NCBI GenBank assembly: GCA_001574975.1
Contig: KQ965804.1
Location: 57,881-121,880 of the forward strand
Direction of reading: 5' to 3'
Length of the DNA: 64,000 nt
Source of the DNA: Gonapodya prolifera JEL478
Lineage: Eukaryota > Monoblepharomycota > Monoblepharidomycetes > Monoblepharidales > Gonapodyaceae
Shown: positions 23,398-35,244 of the stretch, in pieces
Layout: each line of letters starts with the position of its first letter
Numbering within the stretch: position 1 is the stretch's first letter
Notes under the pieces: model-generated
The model's database searches: none
Seen by the model: only the letters and a program-made list of their open reading frames with translations
What the model was told of the DNA's origin: nothing
Translations under genes and position numbers: made by a program

Positions 23398-26300
23398 TTA
23401 CCAGTATGACTCAATCACCATGAGGACGAATCCGAGAGCGGCGTACCCAGCATACACAACCAACCAAAAGCCTTGTCTCCACCAGAGACCACTCTCCGTC
23501 TTGCTCTTTTGCTCAATCCAATAGGCAAGCCCCATGAAGATGCTCACACCGAAGGGAATATTCATGAGCTGAGCGAGGGTCGGGGCCAGGAGGAGCAGCC
23601 TATGACGCAAGGGATTGATCGGCTGGCCCACTTCGAATTCAAAGTAGCGGAGTCCTCCTGCCAAGTACAGGTAGACCATGGGCAGAAAAACGAGTGCGTG
23701 AGCAAACGAAGCGTGCTTTGCGTAGTTGGGCAGGTTCTCTCCGTCCACGGGATCGATGAGAGGTTCTTCAGGTGGATTCCGTCGCCTTTCTGCTGCTATC
23801 CTCTCTTCTGCTGCACGGGCGGCTTCTTCTTCCTTGGCCTTATTTGCCCTGCGTTCCTCCGCAAGTTTTTCGTTCCTGCTCCGCTTCCGTCTTCGAACAG
23901 ATTGCCCATCACCGCCCTTGGCCTCGTCTTCATCGTCGTCTTCATCGCCCTCATCGTCCTTGTCCTTCTTTTTGTCTCCGTCATTCTTTTTGTCCGCAGC
24001 TGTCGACGGCTCGCGACCGTACCACCAGTCAGCAATCTTCTGAGGGTACGTGGGAATGGTAGGGATCCACACGATGACTTCATAGATCCAAACGACAGCG
24101 AGAATAGTGGCCAAAGGAGTGACGAAGAGGGTGATTGGAGCGACGAACCACACCCAGCTTTCATACCAATAGCGGGTCTTTTCGAAAATGTAACCGGGAC
24201 TACCACGAATGTCAAAGGCCTAGTAAAAAAAAGGGTGCGAAATATTGTTAGAACACTTTGAACAACTTTCACTTAGAGCCCAAAATTTATCACTGACAAT
24301 TTGCTTCAACTCCCACTCTTCCCCTACGACTGGTACTGCAGTCGCAATCGGGTCTTTACGCAAAAAGAGGTCTTGAGTTTCAGCGTCCCAGCGCTCTGGA
24401 ACAACACGGAAGACATCAGGTTCGCCCTGATTGTACAAAATCGAGCAAACCACATAATTTCAGCGGAAGTTGCGACGACATCTCCCGCACCTACAACGAA
24501 CCTCGACTGGAATCAGTTCCCACGCGCCACCAACCCTTCCAACAAAGCCGACCCTCCCGCGCACGATGAGAGTGCCTTTGCCCGAATCTTCCACGGTCAC
24601 CTGCTCAGCTAGCCGAAAGATTTCTTCATAAGAGTTCTGAGAGCGGGGAAGCACGTTGTACAATCCGACATAGGGTGAAGCGTCAAAGGAAGCGGAGGCT
24701 TTCGGTTTGGGGGCTGGGGTGTCGGCCAATGGATCGACAAAGGTTGTGAGGAATCGGCGAAGGAGGGCATCCCTACAGTGCGAATGGGTTAAAGAAAAGT
24801 CTTCACACTCGCTCGCAGACGACACACATACTTTGCCGTGGCGCTCCCCGAATTCATTCCAACCCAAAAACCAATATCCCGTTCTGGCACCACGACCAGC
24901 AATCCGTGCGAGCCTTCCACCTCGCCAAATCTGGTGAGTACGCGCACGCCGCCCGCGATCTCAAAGCTGGAGAATCCAAACGTGGCACCCGCACGAGATT
25001 TTGCGTGGTTCTTGAGCGCCGTCGTGGCCATCTTGTCGTGCAATTCCCGGGGAAGCACCCCGGCGCCGTGGGAGACGTGGAACCGGAGCCAGGACGCCAT
25101 GTCCCGAGCAGTAGACCACGCCCCTGTCGCGGGGTAGACAACGGGCCAGGCGAGGCGGGCCTTGACGAAAGCGCCCGAGGCGTCGACTGTGTGCGGGAAG
25201 GCCAGGTCGGCAAGGCGGGCGTTCAACGGGTCGGTAGGTTCGTGCGGCGCGACGGACGTGCTGGACATGTTGAGCGGGTTCAGGAGGTTGGTGCGCACGT
25301 ACGTTGAGAATGGAGTTTCGGCGGCGTTCTGGACGAGGTGGCCGAGGAGAGCGTAGGCTGTCAGGTGGCAGAGATGAGTATGGGGAGCAAACACAATGTT
25401 GGCGGTCAGGTTTCTAATAACTCACTGTGGTCGGATGGCATGATAATCGAGTTTGGCACTTTCACTCGTCGAGGGAACACTTGTATCGCGTGCGTGAGGT
25501 TGAGTGCCTATGAAGACATCAAAATTAGTGATTGATCGTAGACGGCGTACTGTGATCCCTCGCGACTGCGCGGAGTTTTGTTCAAGTGACCCAAGGAGTA
25601 TTGTTTGACTCAGGGTTCCGTTGAAGCAAAATCCGAACCAAGCAATCCCCTTCCGAATGCACTCCAGCTCGAAGCACTACAGCCCCACAAGAAACAGTAT
25701 GGCCACTCAACTCACATCTTGAGGATTCCAGCTATGACTCCCAGTCACTTTTTCTTCGATTCCTGCCGCTTCCGCAAGCAGGTGCGAATAGGTGATGACC
25801 TCGTCCTGGAGGCCCTCCTGCCGGCGCGGAACTCCCCTGAGGATACGTGTTGCGCCTTGTAGGGCAATATCGACGTCCTCGCCCAGTCGGAGAATGTGGC
25901 GGGAGTGGAGGGCGTGGAGAACAGCTGAAAAGTGGTCGCGGTGGAAGGTAGGGAAGCGATTGAGATTGAGCAGCAAGAAGAGAGGTGATCGGAGAGTTTA
26001 AGAAGAGGGAAAATCATGAGAACATCGTGGGAGAGGTCTCAAACGAACCCGCTGCTGTGATGGTTTTGGTGACATGTCCGAGTTGGAAAAGAGTCGAGTC
26101 TGGATTCACTCTGGTCCCAGTTTCGGCGTTCGCAATTCCGTATCTGTTGAATTCAGCAAAGTCGATCAATGATGATGAGTTGGCTCGGTGGTAAAAGAAG
26201 GTGGGAGACACAAACGACGGAACGACACGCACCCTTTCACGAGGACCGTTCCGCGGCCATCCACGACGGCTACACTGGCACCGGCAATGCCCCATGTGGT

Positions 26301-26441
26301 ATCGGCAAAGAATTCGTCAAAGAAGTGTTCGGCAGACGCTGCATTGACGGACTGCGGGGTCGAAGCGGCGCTGGCGAAGTGATGGGCAATGAGAGCGGCG
26401 ATGCTGACGAGAATGTAGAGCGCAGAGAGACGGGATGCCAT
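23398..26441 (-). CDS. Serine beta-lactamase-like (LACTB/PBP-type) membrane protein, active site degenerate
   Basis: Reads leftward from ATG 26441 (signal peptide ALYILVSIAALIAHHFASAA). The fold is recognisable: IAGASVAVVDGRGTVLVKG, NAETGTRVNPDSTLFQLGHV, TKTITAAG, then ITYSHLLAEAAGI, AYALLGHLVQNAAETPFSTY, PLNMSSTSV, and GAWSTARDMASWLRFHVSHG. The C-terminus has four TM helices (WFVAPITLFVTPLATILAVV; AHALVFLPMVYLYLAGG; LMNIPFGVSIFMGLAYW; FWLVVYAGYAALGFVLMV) and a Lys/Asp-rich loop, as in some bacterial relatives. The nucleophile motif SxxK reads HVTK and the YxN position reads YHA. The third motif is also not recognisable. It is therefore probably a pseudoenzyme or an altered enzyme. Several introns are inferred; the exon near 25430-25530 is the least certain. 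Confidence 0.68.
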
Positions 26442-27240
26442 CCTGCGTCTCGGATGTGCGCCCAGGAAAAACATGGACATCGAAAAGGCGAAACTCTTCC
26501 CGCCACTGTGGGTCCGAAATGGCCGAAGTTTAGAAGAAAAGCCCTCAAAAATATGGTTTCCAAATTTCATTTGATTCCAGAATTATAACAGCGAAGAGCG
26601 AGAGAGCACAGTAATGACTCCATCCTTCGTCCTCCCGTCAATTCAACATTGCCTCTCGATTGCATGTAATGCACCAACCGGTTAGTCAATGTTCTGTATT
26701 CGATTCACGCTATGTTCAAGAGTGAGCTCAGTAGGCTCGGGGGGGTGAGAGCCTTGTCGTCCCATTTATATCCTGACAACCAAGGTGTCGACGTCACCAA
26801 GGAGCCCATCCCCGTGCTGCCCACGGTCCAAAAGGAGGTATAATCACCAAGTGCACCGGCGAAGCGCTGCGTTAGACCTGAGACGGCAAGGACGAGATTG
26901 TTCCGGGCCTCGACGCCGACGAAGAGCCGCCTGAGTGTCCGTCGACGGTGCCTGCAGTCTCGGCGCCAACTGCCTCATCAACCCCTCCCCATGTGCACAC
27001 CCATTACCTAGGCTTTGAAGCTTGGCGAGTGTTCAGCTTAGTTCAAGCGGTGCACCATCGTCCTACGATTTTCAGCAACTTTTGTGCATCTTGCCATGTA
27101 GACGTCCATTGCAAACCTGGGCACGCTTCGGTGCGCCAAGGGTGCACGTCTGATGGCCGACCGTCAAAAATGATTATTGCCAGCCCATGGAGTCGGACCT
27201 TTGGCCTTGCGCCCGTTCACGGCCTTTGCACTTTCTGTCA

Positions 27241-27274
27241 ATTGGTTCCGCGCCATAAATGGGTTCGAATCAAT
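27241..27274 (+). repeat. Direct repeat, copy 1
   Basis: ATTGGTTCCGCGCCATAAAT then GGGTTCGAATCAAT. It matches 27434-27467 with two substitutions in 34 bp. It could be a duplicated control site or a small element remnant. The GGTTCGAATC core resembles a tRNA T-loop/B-box, but no tRNA folds around it. Confidence 0.6.
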
Positions 27275-27433
27275 GAATCAATTGCTTTACCCATCAAGTT
27301 TAATTATAGTAATTTACGAGGGCAAGAGTAGTTTTAATTGATGCGGGCGACATCACTGGCAGCGTTTCCAGACTGCGATTCTGCTTCCGAGGCTGTGCGG
27401 AGATGTACAAGCACCTCCTTTTGTGGATGAATC

Positions 27434-27467
27434 ATTGGTTCTGCGCTATAAATGGGTTCGAATCAAT
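27434..27467 (+). repeat. Direct repeat, copy 2
   Basis: Second copy of the repeat at 27241-27274, ending about 70 bp before the pseudouridine synthase ATG. Confidence 0.6.
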
Positions 27468-27540
27468 TGATTGTCTGCGTGGTTCTGGCCGCAGCCTTGC
27501 CCCGTGCCGCCAACCTCAACACTTGGCCGACAGACAGACC

Positions 27541-29646
27541 ATGTCGGAGCCCACTCTCTCAGATTTTCCACAACCCGAGTGTTCGCTGCAACCATCGAAT
27601 GCGGACTCGCACCTGCACCCACCCGCATCCCGTCTGCCAAAGTCTGCGCGTCGCATCATCGCACGTGAGCGCAGGAAAGGTGCACGAGTCCGCGATCGAG
27701 AAGATCCGGCAGCAGGATCTGGCGTGGATGGTCCCGTGCTGGTCCACCCGTCGTTGTATCCCACAGCGTCCTGCAGAACGATAGATTGGAGGGAGCTGCG
27801 GCGCCGTTTGTTTGCCACGGGAAAAAATGGGCTCAAGGACATGTGGGAAGAGCTTGCCGAGGATCCAGATGCCGGAACCCGGTGGCTCAATGCAACGGCA
27901 AACTCGGACGAGTTCCCAGCGAGCATTCCCTTGCGTGAGGTCCGCATTAAATTGCTCTATTGGGATAGCAACTTTGTGGTCGTGGACAAACCGTGAGTCG
28001 GGCAGGTGGTGGGGGTTGGGGTGGGGGTGGACGGATGCGGGATGGGTGGAGATGGGTTGGGCATCCTCCTGCTCTTGTGTTACCTTACACCGATGAATTT
28101 CTTTCAGTTGGGATCTGCCACTCGACGAGCCCGTCAGACACTACAATCGCAATCGTGTGAAAGATATCGAGCACAACACCCAATCGACGTCCCAAAGTGA
28201 TCCCAATAACACTTCTAGATCTCCTCAACTGGACGCGACATCCCCCTCCACCACGGAACCTCCCGAACCTGACGCCACAGCACCCTCCCTTTTTCCCCCT
28301 CCCATTGACGAGACAGTCCCCTCCCCGACCCCGGTCGACAGCGACAGCTTACATACTCCTTACTATCTGCGTCCCAACGAGCACGACCTGATAACCACCA
28401 ACGTTTTTATTCACCCAGCATTCCCCAACCGTCTGTCAACGCGCGAGGTCGCCAAGCTACGACCCGTCCACCAGCTGGACGCAGCCACGAGCGGCGTCCA
28501 TATGTGGGCCGTCGGGGCCAGGTCTGCGGGTATGGCGTGAGTTTAGTTACGTTGTGTTGGTCAAGCCCATCCTGAAGGGACATGATGAATGCCCAGGAAG
28601 GAGTCTGACGGTGTCGTGTGATGTGTTGGAAGGCAGCACATCCTAAGTGAATGGTCCGCTGGATCCTCCCACACGATTATTGTGTCTGACGTGCTCGCCG
28701 AGTCATTTCAAATGCCAAGATCCCCTTTCTAACCCACAAATCTCGCTTCGTGGCCCTAGGAGCAAGCAGTTCCAATACCGTCGGGCGCGGAAATCGTATC
28801 TGGTGCTCGTAAGAGGTCAAGTGGACTTTTCGTCCTTCACATCTGGAGGATACAGTGGAGACAACACACCCGGTTTCGATACCCATGAGGCCACCGCAAT
28901 TTCAGCCTCCGAACCAGATGGAGGTACCGCCTCTCCTCCCGGCCACCCAGAGATCCGCGTCACGGTTGTATCCACAGACCCTCCACGGGTCCGAGTCGAT
29001 GCGGCCATCGCGGACGTTGAGGAGACTACGAAGCGAATGAAAATTGGCGCCCGAGGGGAGGGCAGAGTAGGTAAGCACTGGAGCATAACGTGAGACGGAA
29101 CCCTCACACGTTTGCGGTCTCTAGGACGCCGTCACGGAGTTTGAAATCCTCCGAACGGGCCACGTCACTCTTCCTGCACCACCTCCAACGTTTGTTGAGG
29201 CGGCCGGTCGCGGCAGCGCCCCAACATCGCCACACGCCCCCACTGCACCCCACGGCTCCCGCTCCGTCCCTTGCACCCTTCTTCGTGCCCACCCGATCAC
29301 CGGCCGTCGGCACCAAATCCGCCTCCACGCCGCGGCCGCCCTGGGCTGCCCCGTCCTCGGCGACATCGTGTATGACGTTGTTTCGCCGAGCTCACCCCTC
29401 CATGAAGGCACCCCTGCAGAAGACTCCCCCGCCTCGCGGTCGTCGTGGGAGGCGTATGCGGCACCGAGAATGTGCCTGCACGCGGCGTCGCTGGCCATCC
29501 CCCTGCCTCCAGACTGGGTACCCCCCGGTGCAGACATGGTTGGTGGGGGCATGAGTGTGGAGGACAGCGGAGATGGATGGTGGGTGACGTGGACGGCGAA
29601 GGCCGAGTTTGAGTATTGGTTGGTGGAAAGGCCGGGGAAACACTGA
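27541..29646 (+). CDS. RluA-family RNA pseudouridine synthase
   Basis: ATG at 27541 (MSEPTLSDF). The domain starts near LLYWDSNFVVVDKP, splices to WDLPLDEP, contains the catalytic motif RPVHQLDAATSGVHMWAV (Asp in LDxxTSG is the nucleophile of this family), and ends with HPITGRRHQIRLHAAAALGC, the classic TGRxHQIRxH signature. Introns fit near 27993-28106, 28537-28759 and 29069-29124. The family isomerises uridine to pseudouridine in rRNA, tRNA or mRNA. The target and compartment are not evident; there is no obvious mitochondrial presequence. Two Pro/Ser/Thr-rich insertions (residues ~160-230, and around 29200) make it longer than bacterial relatives. Stop at 29644-29646. Confidence 0.8.
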
Positions 29647-29773
29647 TTGTAAAACAATTTATTTTGGCGTGTGTGTATAATGCTACCATGTGGATGCAAA
29701 TTGCAATCCATCCGTGTCACCTAAAGTGCGCAGTGTCCACCAAATGTTTTTCGTTTTTTCGATTTTCCGTCCG

Positions 29774-32016
29774 CTAGCTCGTCCGTGGCTTCAACGTGAT
29801 CGGCAATCCGCCCTTCCTGTCGAACCTAAGCGTCAGAACCGCGGCGCCCTCGACCACCTCGGCAGGGTCGTACGCCGGCTCCACGTCGAACCTGCGAAAC
29901 AGGTGTCCGATCATGGTGCGGATCTCGTTGAGGGCGAAGTTGCGACCAATGCAGTCCCTGGTTTGGTTGGCATGCAAGGTGACGAGAAATTGGAATGCGC
30001 GTCCGTCAGTATTCGCTCGCTGCGACCAGACTTGCGCAAATCACCCTACTCACCTAGAACCCGTCGAGAAGGGCCAATACGCGTCCTTGTTGACAAGCCG
30101 GGGCTTCCCATACTCCGCGAAGTCGTTGTCGACGTTGTCCGACCCGCCAATCCCCCACGCCTCGTACTCTGTGCTCTCCAGCGCCGCCGAGTCGCTCAGC
30201 CACCGCTCAGGCAGGAATTCGTCGGCCCTGAGCCAGATCTGCTTGCTGTTGTGCACGGCGTAGAGCGGGATGATGATTTTGGTCCCCGCAGGCAACATGT
30301 GCTGCGTCTTGACCCCCGTGGGCGAGGTGGCGGTCACGGCGGTGGGTTGGTCGAGCATGCGAGCAAGGCCCGTGACGACGTTGCGGATGCGCATGGTCTC
30401 TTTGATCACGGCGTCCAGGTAGCGAAGCGTTTTGAGCGTGCGGAGGTCTACCGTGTGGTCTAGGCCGCTTGGGAAAGCGGCGTCGATTTCGGCGACGAGC
30501 TTTTCCTTCACGGAGGGGTGCTTGAAAACGTAATACAGCAGCCACGTCATAGTATTTGCGCTTGTCTCGCTTGAAAGTATGGAAGATGAAAATAACAACG
30601 TCAACAATTTATATTGAGATCAACCACCAAGACCCAAGCTGCAAGGCTTCGGTTCGCACACACACCTTCCCGCCAAAATAAACAAATTTGCATTATTCGT
30701 CACTTCTGCCGGCGACAGCCGATGCCCCGTGGTGTCCACATGGTCCAAGAGCATCTGCAGAATATCCTGCCGCTTATCCCCGCGCTGGTTCATGGCCTCC
30801 CGCTCGTGCAGCATGGATGCGCGCGTGTGAGACACGAGTTCCATGGAGGCGCGGATGGGGAGGTATTTCCAGTTGATGCGCGAGAGGAGCGGGAAGATCA
30901 TTTTGACCTGCGTGCCGGGACCCGGGAGGTGGGGGAGTGGGATTGGGAGGGGGCGGGGTGGGGTAGATGCGACGACGTGAGGAGTGAGGACGCAAGATAG
31001 GGTAAGCAGAAGCGGTGGGTGCGTACTTGCGAGAAGACGAGGAGGTTGTTGATGGCTTGGAGGAGCTGGTTCGCGCCTGTTTCCACCATCCCAAACGACT
31101 TGCCAAACGCCGTGGTGCCGATGGCGTCCATGGCGATGTTCTGTCGGGTGGGTCAGCGGTCAGCGGAAGAAATGGAGAAATGGAGAAACCCCGAAAAGTG
31201 TGGGATTTTAAGGCGCCATCAGTACAAAATCAAGACGAGGGACAGCTCGGTCTTGCGTACTTGGCACTCCAGACCTCGCTATGCTCACGTGCTTCGCGGT
31301 CCAGACCTTGTTATGCTCACTCACATGAAAGAACTGCGTGGCATCCAATCTCGCCTTCCCATCCTCTGACCTTGCCGCCTCACGTTTGGCCATCTTTTCA
31401 AAAGCCTGCCAGATCTCGCACATGAATGGCTCGAGGTTGTTGAGATACTTGATACTGAAAGCGGGTGAGACCATGCGACGAGCTTGCTTGTGGTACACGC
31501 GGTCCGTGGCCTGCAGGAGGTTCTCTGCTTCGCCATCAAAGAGACGCAGGCGCTTGTAGATGGCGTCGTTCTTGGGAATGTCTTCGACGCGAATGAGCTG
31601 CGCGTCCCGTCCCGGACGGGATGGATGGATGGACGTGCGATTTGCACGGGTTCAGGCCGTGCGACGGGGGTCTCATGAGTTGCTCTGCGAGGTGCAGGTA
31701 TGTACTTGCCGCCCCAACCGACACGCACCTGATGCACAATCTGCGGGTCGACGATACTGACGACCTCGGCGCCGACTCTGACGACCGAGCCGAGCTCGTG
31801 GTGCAGTCTTAGCGATCTGAATGCATTCTTTCCCCTGAGCGTGATCAGCATCGTGATCTCCGGAAACGCGAGACTCCAGGAGGAGCATGGGATGTGTCGC
31901 AGTGGGGAGACGAAGAGTCGCTCGTGGACGGAGAGTGCGCGGCGCGTGATGACGAGCACGAGGAGCGCGGCGAGAACATTCCACGGCGTCAGCGAGTCCA
32001 GCAGCAGAGCGAGCAT
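29774..32016 (-). CDS. Cytochrome P450 monooxygenase
   Basis: Leftward gene from ATG 32016. The N-terminal membrane anchor is NVLAALLVLVITRRALSVHE. The C-helix reads HKQARRMVSPAFS. The I-helix, joined across an intron, gives AG then SETSANTMTW, matching (A/G)GxxT. The K-helix ExxR is ETMR (KETMRIRNVV), and the heme loop is WPFSTGSR, intron, DCIGRNFALNEIRTM, giving FxxGxxxCxG with the axial Cys. At least five introns are present. Microsomal fungal P450s of this size (about 500 residues) hydroxylate sterols, fatty acids or xenobiotics with a separate reductase. The substrate cannot be told from sequence. All key motifs are intact, so it should be functional. It is followed in the same orientation by the dioxygenase gene, but these do not form a recognisable cluster. 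Confidence 0.85.
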
Positions 32017-32368
32017 CGATGCAGATGCGGAATCAAAGACGGCGTGCAGTAAAACTCAGGGACGACGGAGGGTCGGACTGGTTCTGCCGAAGATTAGGTA
32101 CAACAGTTCACCCGACGCCGACGACTGGAGAGTGTAGAATACAGCTCGCATGTAAATAAATTCCCACTACACGTATGCAATTCACAGTCGCCCTGCCTTA
32201 CTCAGATCAGCCTCGTCTTCGTATGCTTCGACCCCGGCAAGTCTCAGCCCCAGCTGCCCAACATCTGGCCTTGGAGTATTCTCTCGAGATCTTGAGCGCG
32301 GAAAGCTTCGAATGCGCCAATTCAGATCTGAGCTGCGACCTGCTACTCGCCAATGACACAGTCACTCA
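32017..32368. other. Intergenic region between dioxygenase 3' end and P450 5' end
   Basis: A 352 bp gap. Both genes point left, so this holds the P450 promoter and the dioxygenase terminator is on the other side. I see no further gene. Confidence 0.35.
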
Positions 32369-33853
32369 CTAGCTCAACCCGCGCGGGTCATGCCCGTGTC
32401 CCTCCATGTCCTCGAACGCCCGCCGCTTTCGCTCCACTTGCTCCCGCGTTGCGTGCGCCTTGGGCGTCATGCACACGTACGCGACCGCGCGTGGGATAGG
32501 CTCAGCTCGCTTCCGACTGGCAAGGGGGGCAGTGTTGCAGTGAACGGTCCGCGAGTCCCACAGAAACAAGGTCCCCGCTCGTCCGCACGTCTTGACCCGC
32601 CGGCATCCGCGAAGAAACGATACTATGCGAGAGGGGGTGGGACGGATCGAACGGAGGGGAAGCCGATTGAAGTGGAGTCGAGCCCCGCGTGTCCGCCGAA
32701 GCCGAATTCCCGCGAAGCGAGATACATTCATAGTTGCGAGCCGCGAGTGCAGCGAGGACACCGAGGCCGCATGTTTATCGTGAAGTGAGTCGCATGGAGT
32801 GGACGGGAGTCATCGTAAAAGTGAGTTGTATTGCCCATCATCAGAGCAGGCGCAGCAGGCTTACGTATCTCCCCCCCAACAGTCCTGAACACCAACCGAT
32901 GGGCCCACTCGATCCCCGTAACTCTCTTATGACTGCGCCTCCACACCACAAGCCCTCCATCCTCCTCCTCTGAGTCATACAGCGTCAGCAGGCCCTGGAT
33001 CGTGACGAGGCCCTTTTCAGTCGGAGGCTGGTCGACGTGCGCCCATGATGGGAAGATGAGCCATTTGTGCGGGAAGTGTTCGGGAGGTTGCACTAGCAAG
33101 TGAGGGGGTGTTTCATTGTGGGGTAGAGGTGCCGCAGAACGTACCGTGCTCACTGAAGCAAGCCCCGTCAAACGATACGAGCAAGTTGCCCGTTCCCCAG
33201 AGGTAACTAAACACCTTTCCAACGAACGAGGCTCGGGTCAGCTCCAGCTCAGCTCAGGCTCGCAAAAAGCACTCTCAAGTGCCACGCCTCATCCCATTCC
33301 CCCCTTTCCCCCCGCTCCGCTCAAACCCCAGCTCCCCTGCGCACTCACTCGATAAACATTCTCATTCTGCCTCACGTCCCACACAAACTGCGAGTGCGAG
33401 ATTCCGTGGCCGTGGATCACGCCCAGCCGGCCCGCGCCGACGTCAGTCCATGTCGTGGGGTCGCGTCGGTCAGCGCCGGTGCTTTAAATGGGGTGCGCGA
33501 TTCGTGTCAGGCGATAAAGGGACATTCGGGACTTGTACGCTGCGATCGGCATTCCGCCTTTTCACGGCTTGGTCGGTGTCACCAAACCGCTCCTGCTCCT
33601 GCGTCCACACATGCCCCGTCCGACGTCCGACGTCCCCCCATCCACGATGGCACGGATCCCGCCGCGCCGCGCAGAGACCAGAAACACACCCCAACCCTTC
33701 GATCCAGTCGAAAAACCTTGCGCGCAACCTCTCGAGCTCCTGCGGTGACTCGACCGCCGCCACGCCGGCGAATCCGTCGCGCTTCAGGTCCTCTCGGACA
33801 AGGTGAAGCTCATCCAGCGAGCGCACGGCGGGGAGGGTGCGTCGAGAGCCCAT
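32369..33853 (-). CDS. PhyH-type Fe(II)/2-oxoglutarate dioxygenase
   Basis: Leftward gene from ATG 33853 (MGSRRTLPAVRSLDELHLV). Spliced exons include WDVRQNENVYRV, VFSYLWGTGNLLVSFDGACF, KWLIFPSWAHVDQPPTEKGL and GRAGTLFLWDSRTVHCNTAP. The HxD of AHVDQ and the His of RTVHCN fit the 2-His-1-carboxylate iron triad of phytanoyl-CoA dioxygenase-like proteins. Intervening SEEEDGGLVVWRRSHKR is typical of fungal members. It probably hydroxylates a small molecule using 2-oxoglutarate and oxygen; the substrate is unknown. At least four introns. A truncated, inverted copy of its 5' end lies at 38062-38290. Confidence 0.68.
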
Positions 33854-34081
33854 TTTGGCGAGGAAGGTTGGAATGGGTATATGCCTATGAACCCTATTGA
33901 CGAATTATGTACGAGTAACGAGACGCAGGCTAGTGTTTTCGGTTTCTGAGTTGGCGAATTTGGAAAATGAATGCACTCTGTGAGTGCTGCAACGAAATGT
34001 TCAACATGAGAGATGAGACGGCTGAAGTCCAGGGTGACCGCCTGAAGCCTGAATAATTATATCGACGCTAGCTATCAGTGG

Positions 34082-34179
34082 TGTCGCAGGTAATTGGGAC
34101 CTGCTTGGGTTGACTGCAGGACCAGCAGCCCAAACCCCCTGATCATTGATTTGTCCGCGGGTCAATCGGACTTGCGACA
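34082..34179. mobile_element. 98 bp MITE-like insertion
   Basis: Ends in short inverted repeats, TGTCGCAG and CTTGCGACA, and is flanked by GTGG at 34078-34081 and 34180-34183. The inverted homologous region near 37847 has the uninterrupted sequence (TATCAGTGGCTTG when reverse-complemented), giving an empty site and so direct evidence of insertion. It is too short to code and resembles a non-autonomous DNA transposon. Confidence 0.65.
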
Positions 34180-34888
34180 GTGGCTTGCTCCATATGCCAG
34201 ATTATTGTGTTCCCCAATTCGCCCAAGAGCCGAGGGGTTCTTGCGGGTATGGCTAAACGGAGTTGCGACCGACTAGCAGTGCGTAATGTTGGCATCGCTT
34301 GTTCCCTCATGGGGCAATAAAGAAATCTGCATCTAGCCTCATTAAATGCATGCCTTTGGGAGGGTAACATTCCACGCAGTTGGAGCTAAGCTGCAGTAAG
34401 AGAGCTATGCTTCTGGGTAATTGTTTCGATAACTTTTTTTGTGTGTGCTTAGGGTGGGGTGGTCGTGGATTCTCACTGATTCTGTGCATTGGGTGATTGC
34501 AGACCACCAACCCAGCGTTCTTGTTCAAAACCACAGAGTGACTTTGCCGCAGCTTGGTGTGATTGGCAGTTTGGCACTGCTGACAATGCCCATTGAATAA
34601 AGACTTTTGTATTCCCTTTTCACGCGGGATCCTACCACCAATTGCGGTCCTAAAATATATGTATGGAGTTTTTGAGTTTTTATGAGTCCCTTCGTGTCGT
34701 CACAGACACATGAACAACAACAATGTCATACTCACCAATGGCAATTGACCAAAATGAAGCAGCAACCGTTTATTTCTTGACGAGAATGCAGAGAAGGGTG
34801 GGGTAGAAGGCGAAAAACAGCCGCACGTGCAACGGATGTCACCCTCGCAACCAAAAACACACCGCGCCTCTCCGAAAAGCGCAAAAGG

Positions 34889-34921
34889 AGGGAACCACCG
34901 GGAATTGAACCCAGGACCTCC
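34889..34921 (-). pseudogene. tRNA 3'-half fragment (left arm)
   Basis: Mirror copy of the fragment at 37111-37143: a T-arm (CCTGGGTTCAATTCCCGG) and TGGTTCCC acceptor end with no matching 5' half. Probably a broken second tRNA. Confidence 0.5.
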
Positions 34922-34959
34922 CGCAGGCTTTGTGAACCAGTGGTGACTTTCAAAAGAAT

Positions 34960-35046
34960 GGGGACCACCGGGAATCGAACCCGGGACCACATGCAAGTTA
35001 GGAATTTCAACCCTAAGCATGTATCATGCCACTAGACTACGGTCCC
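34960..35046 (-). tRNA. tRNA-Pro(AGG): tRNA-Pro(AGG), left-arm copy, with intron
   Basis: Exact inverted copy of the tRNA at 36986-37072, with the same 15 nt intron after position 37. Both copies keep all stems, so both may be transcribed, pointing away from the palindrome centre. Confidence 0.85.
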
Positions 35047-35244
35047 AAGTGCTGTTGAACGATTGCCTCTTATTTGTTATATTATCATTATTACTTTTAA
35101 GTACTTACTCAAGTTAATGCAGGGATGAGAACAAGGTCTTGTGAGGGTTCCACAGAGCCACTGAGTGTGCATGTCGATGCGATTCATGTGTACTTCAATC
35201 ACTGTGTCAGCACATGCTCCATTCATCTTGTCATGCAACTAGAG

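Larger units (their letters stand above)
26442..27540. other. Divergent intergenic region with a short direct repeat
   Basis: About 1.1 kb between the 5' ends of the beta-lactamase-like and pseudouridine synthase genes. No gene was recognised. It carries two copies of a 34 bp repeat 193 bp apart (listed separately). Confidence 0.35.
34193..35244. repeat. Left arm of 1,052 bp inverted repeat
   Basis: Reverse complement of 36788-37839. Paired positions sum to 72032 at both ends and at the tRNA, so there are no net indels. Long identical stretches were seen throughout and I found no mismatch in the parts compared. It contains a tRNA-Pro and a tRNA-like 3' fragment on the minus strand. The outer limit is set where TATGCCAG matches and the adjacent bases (CTCCA versus AG) do not. 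Confidence 0.9.

Noticed and set aside
32369-33853. A possible biosynthetic gene cluster of the P450 and the dioxygenase
   Set aside because: Only two oxidative genes are adjacent. No synthase, transporter or cluster regulator is nearby, and the other neighbours are housekeeping genes.
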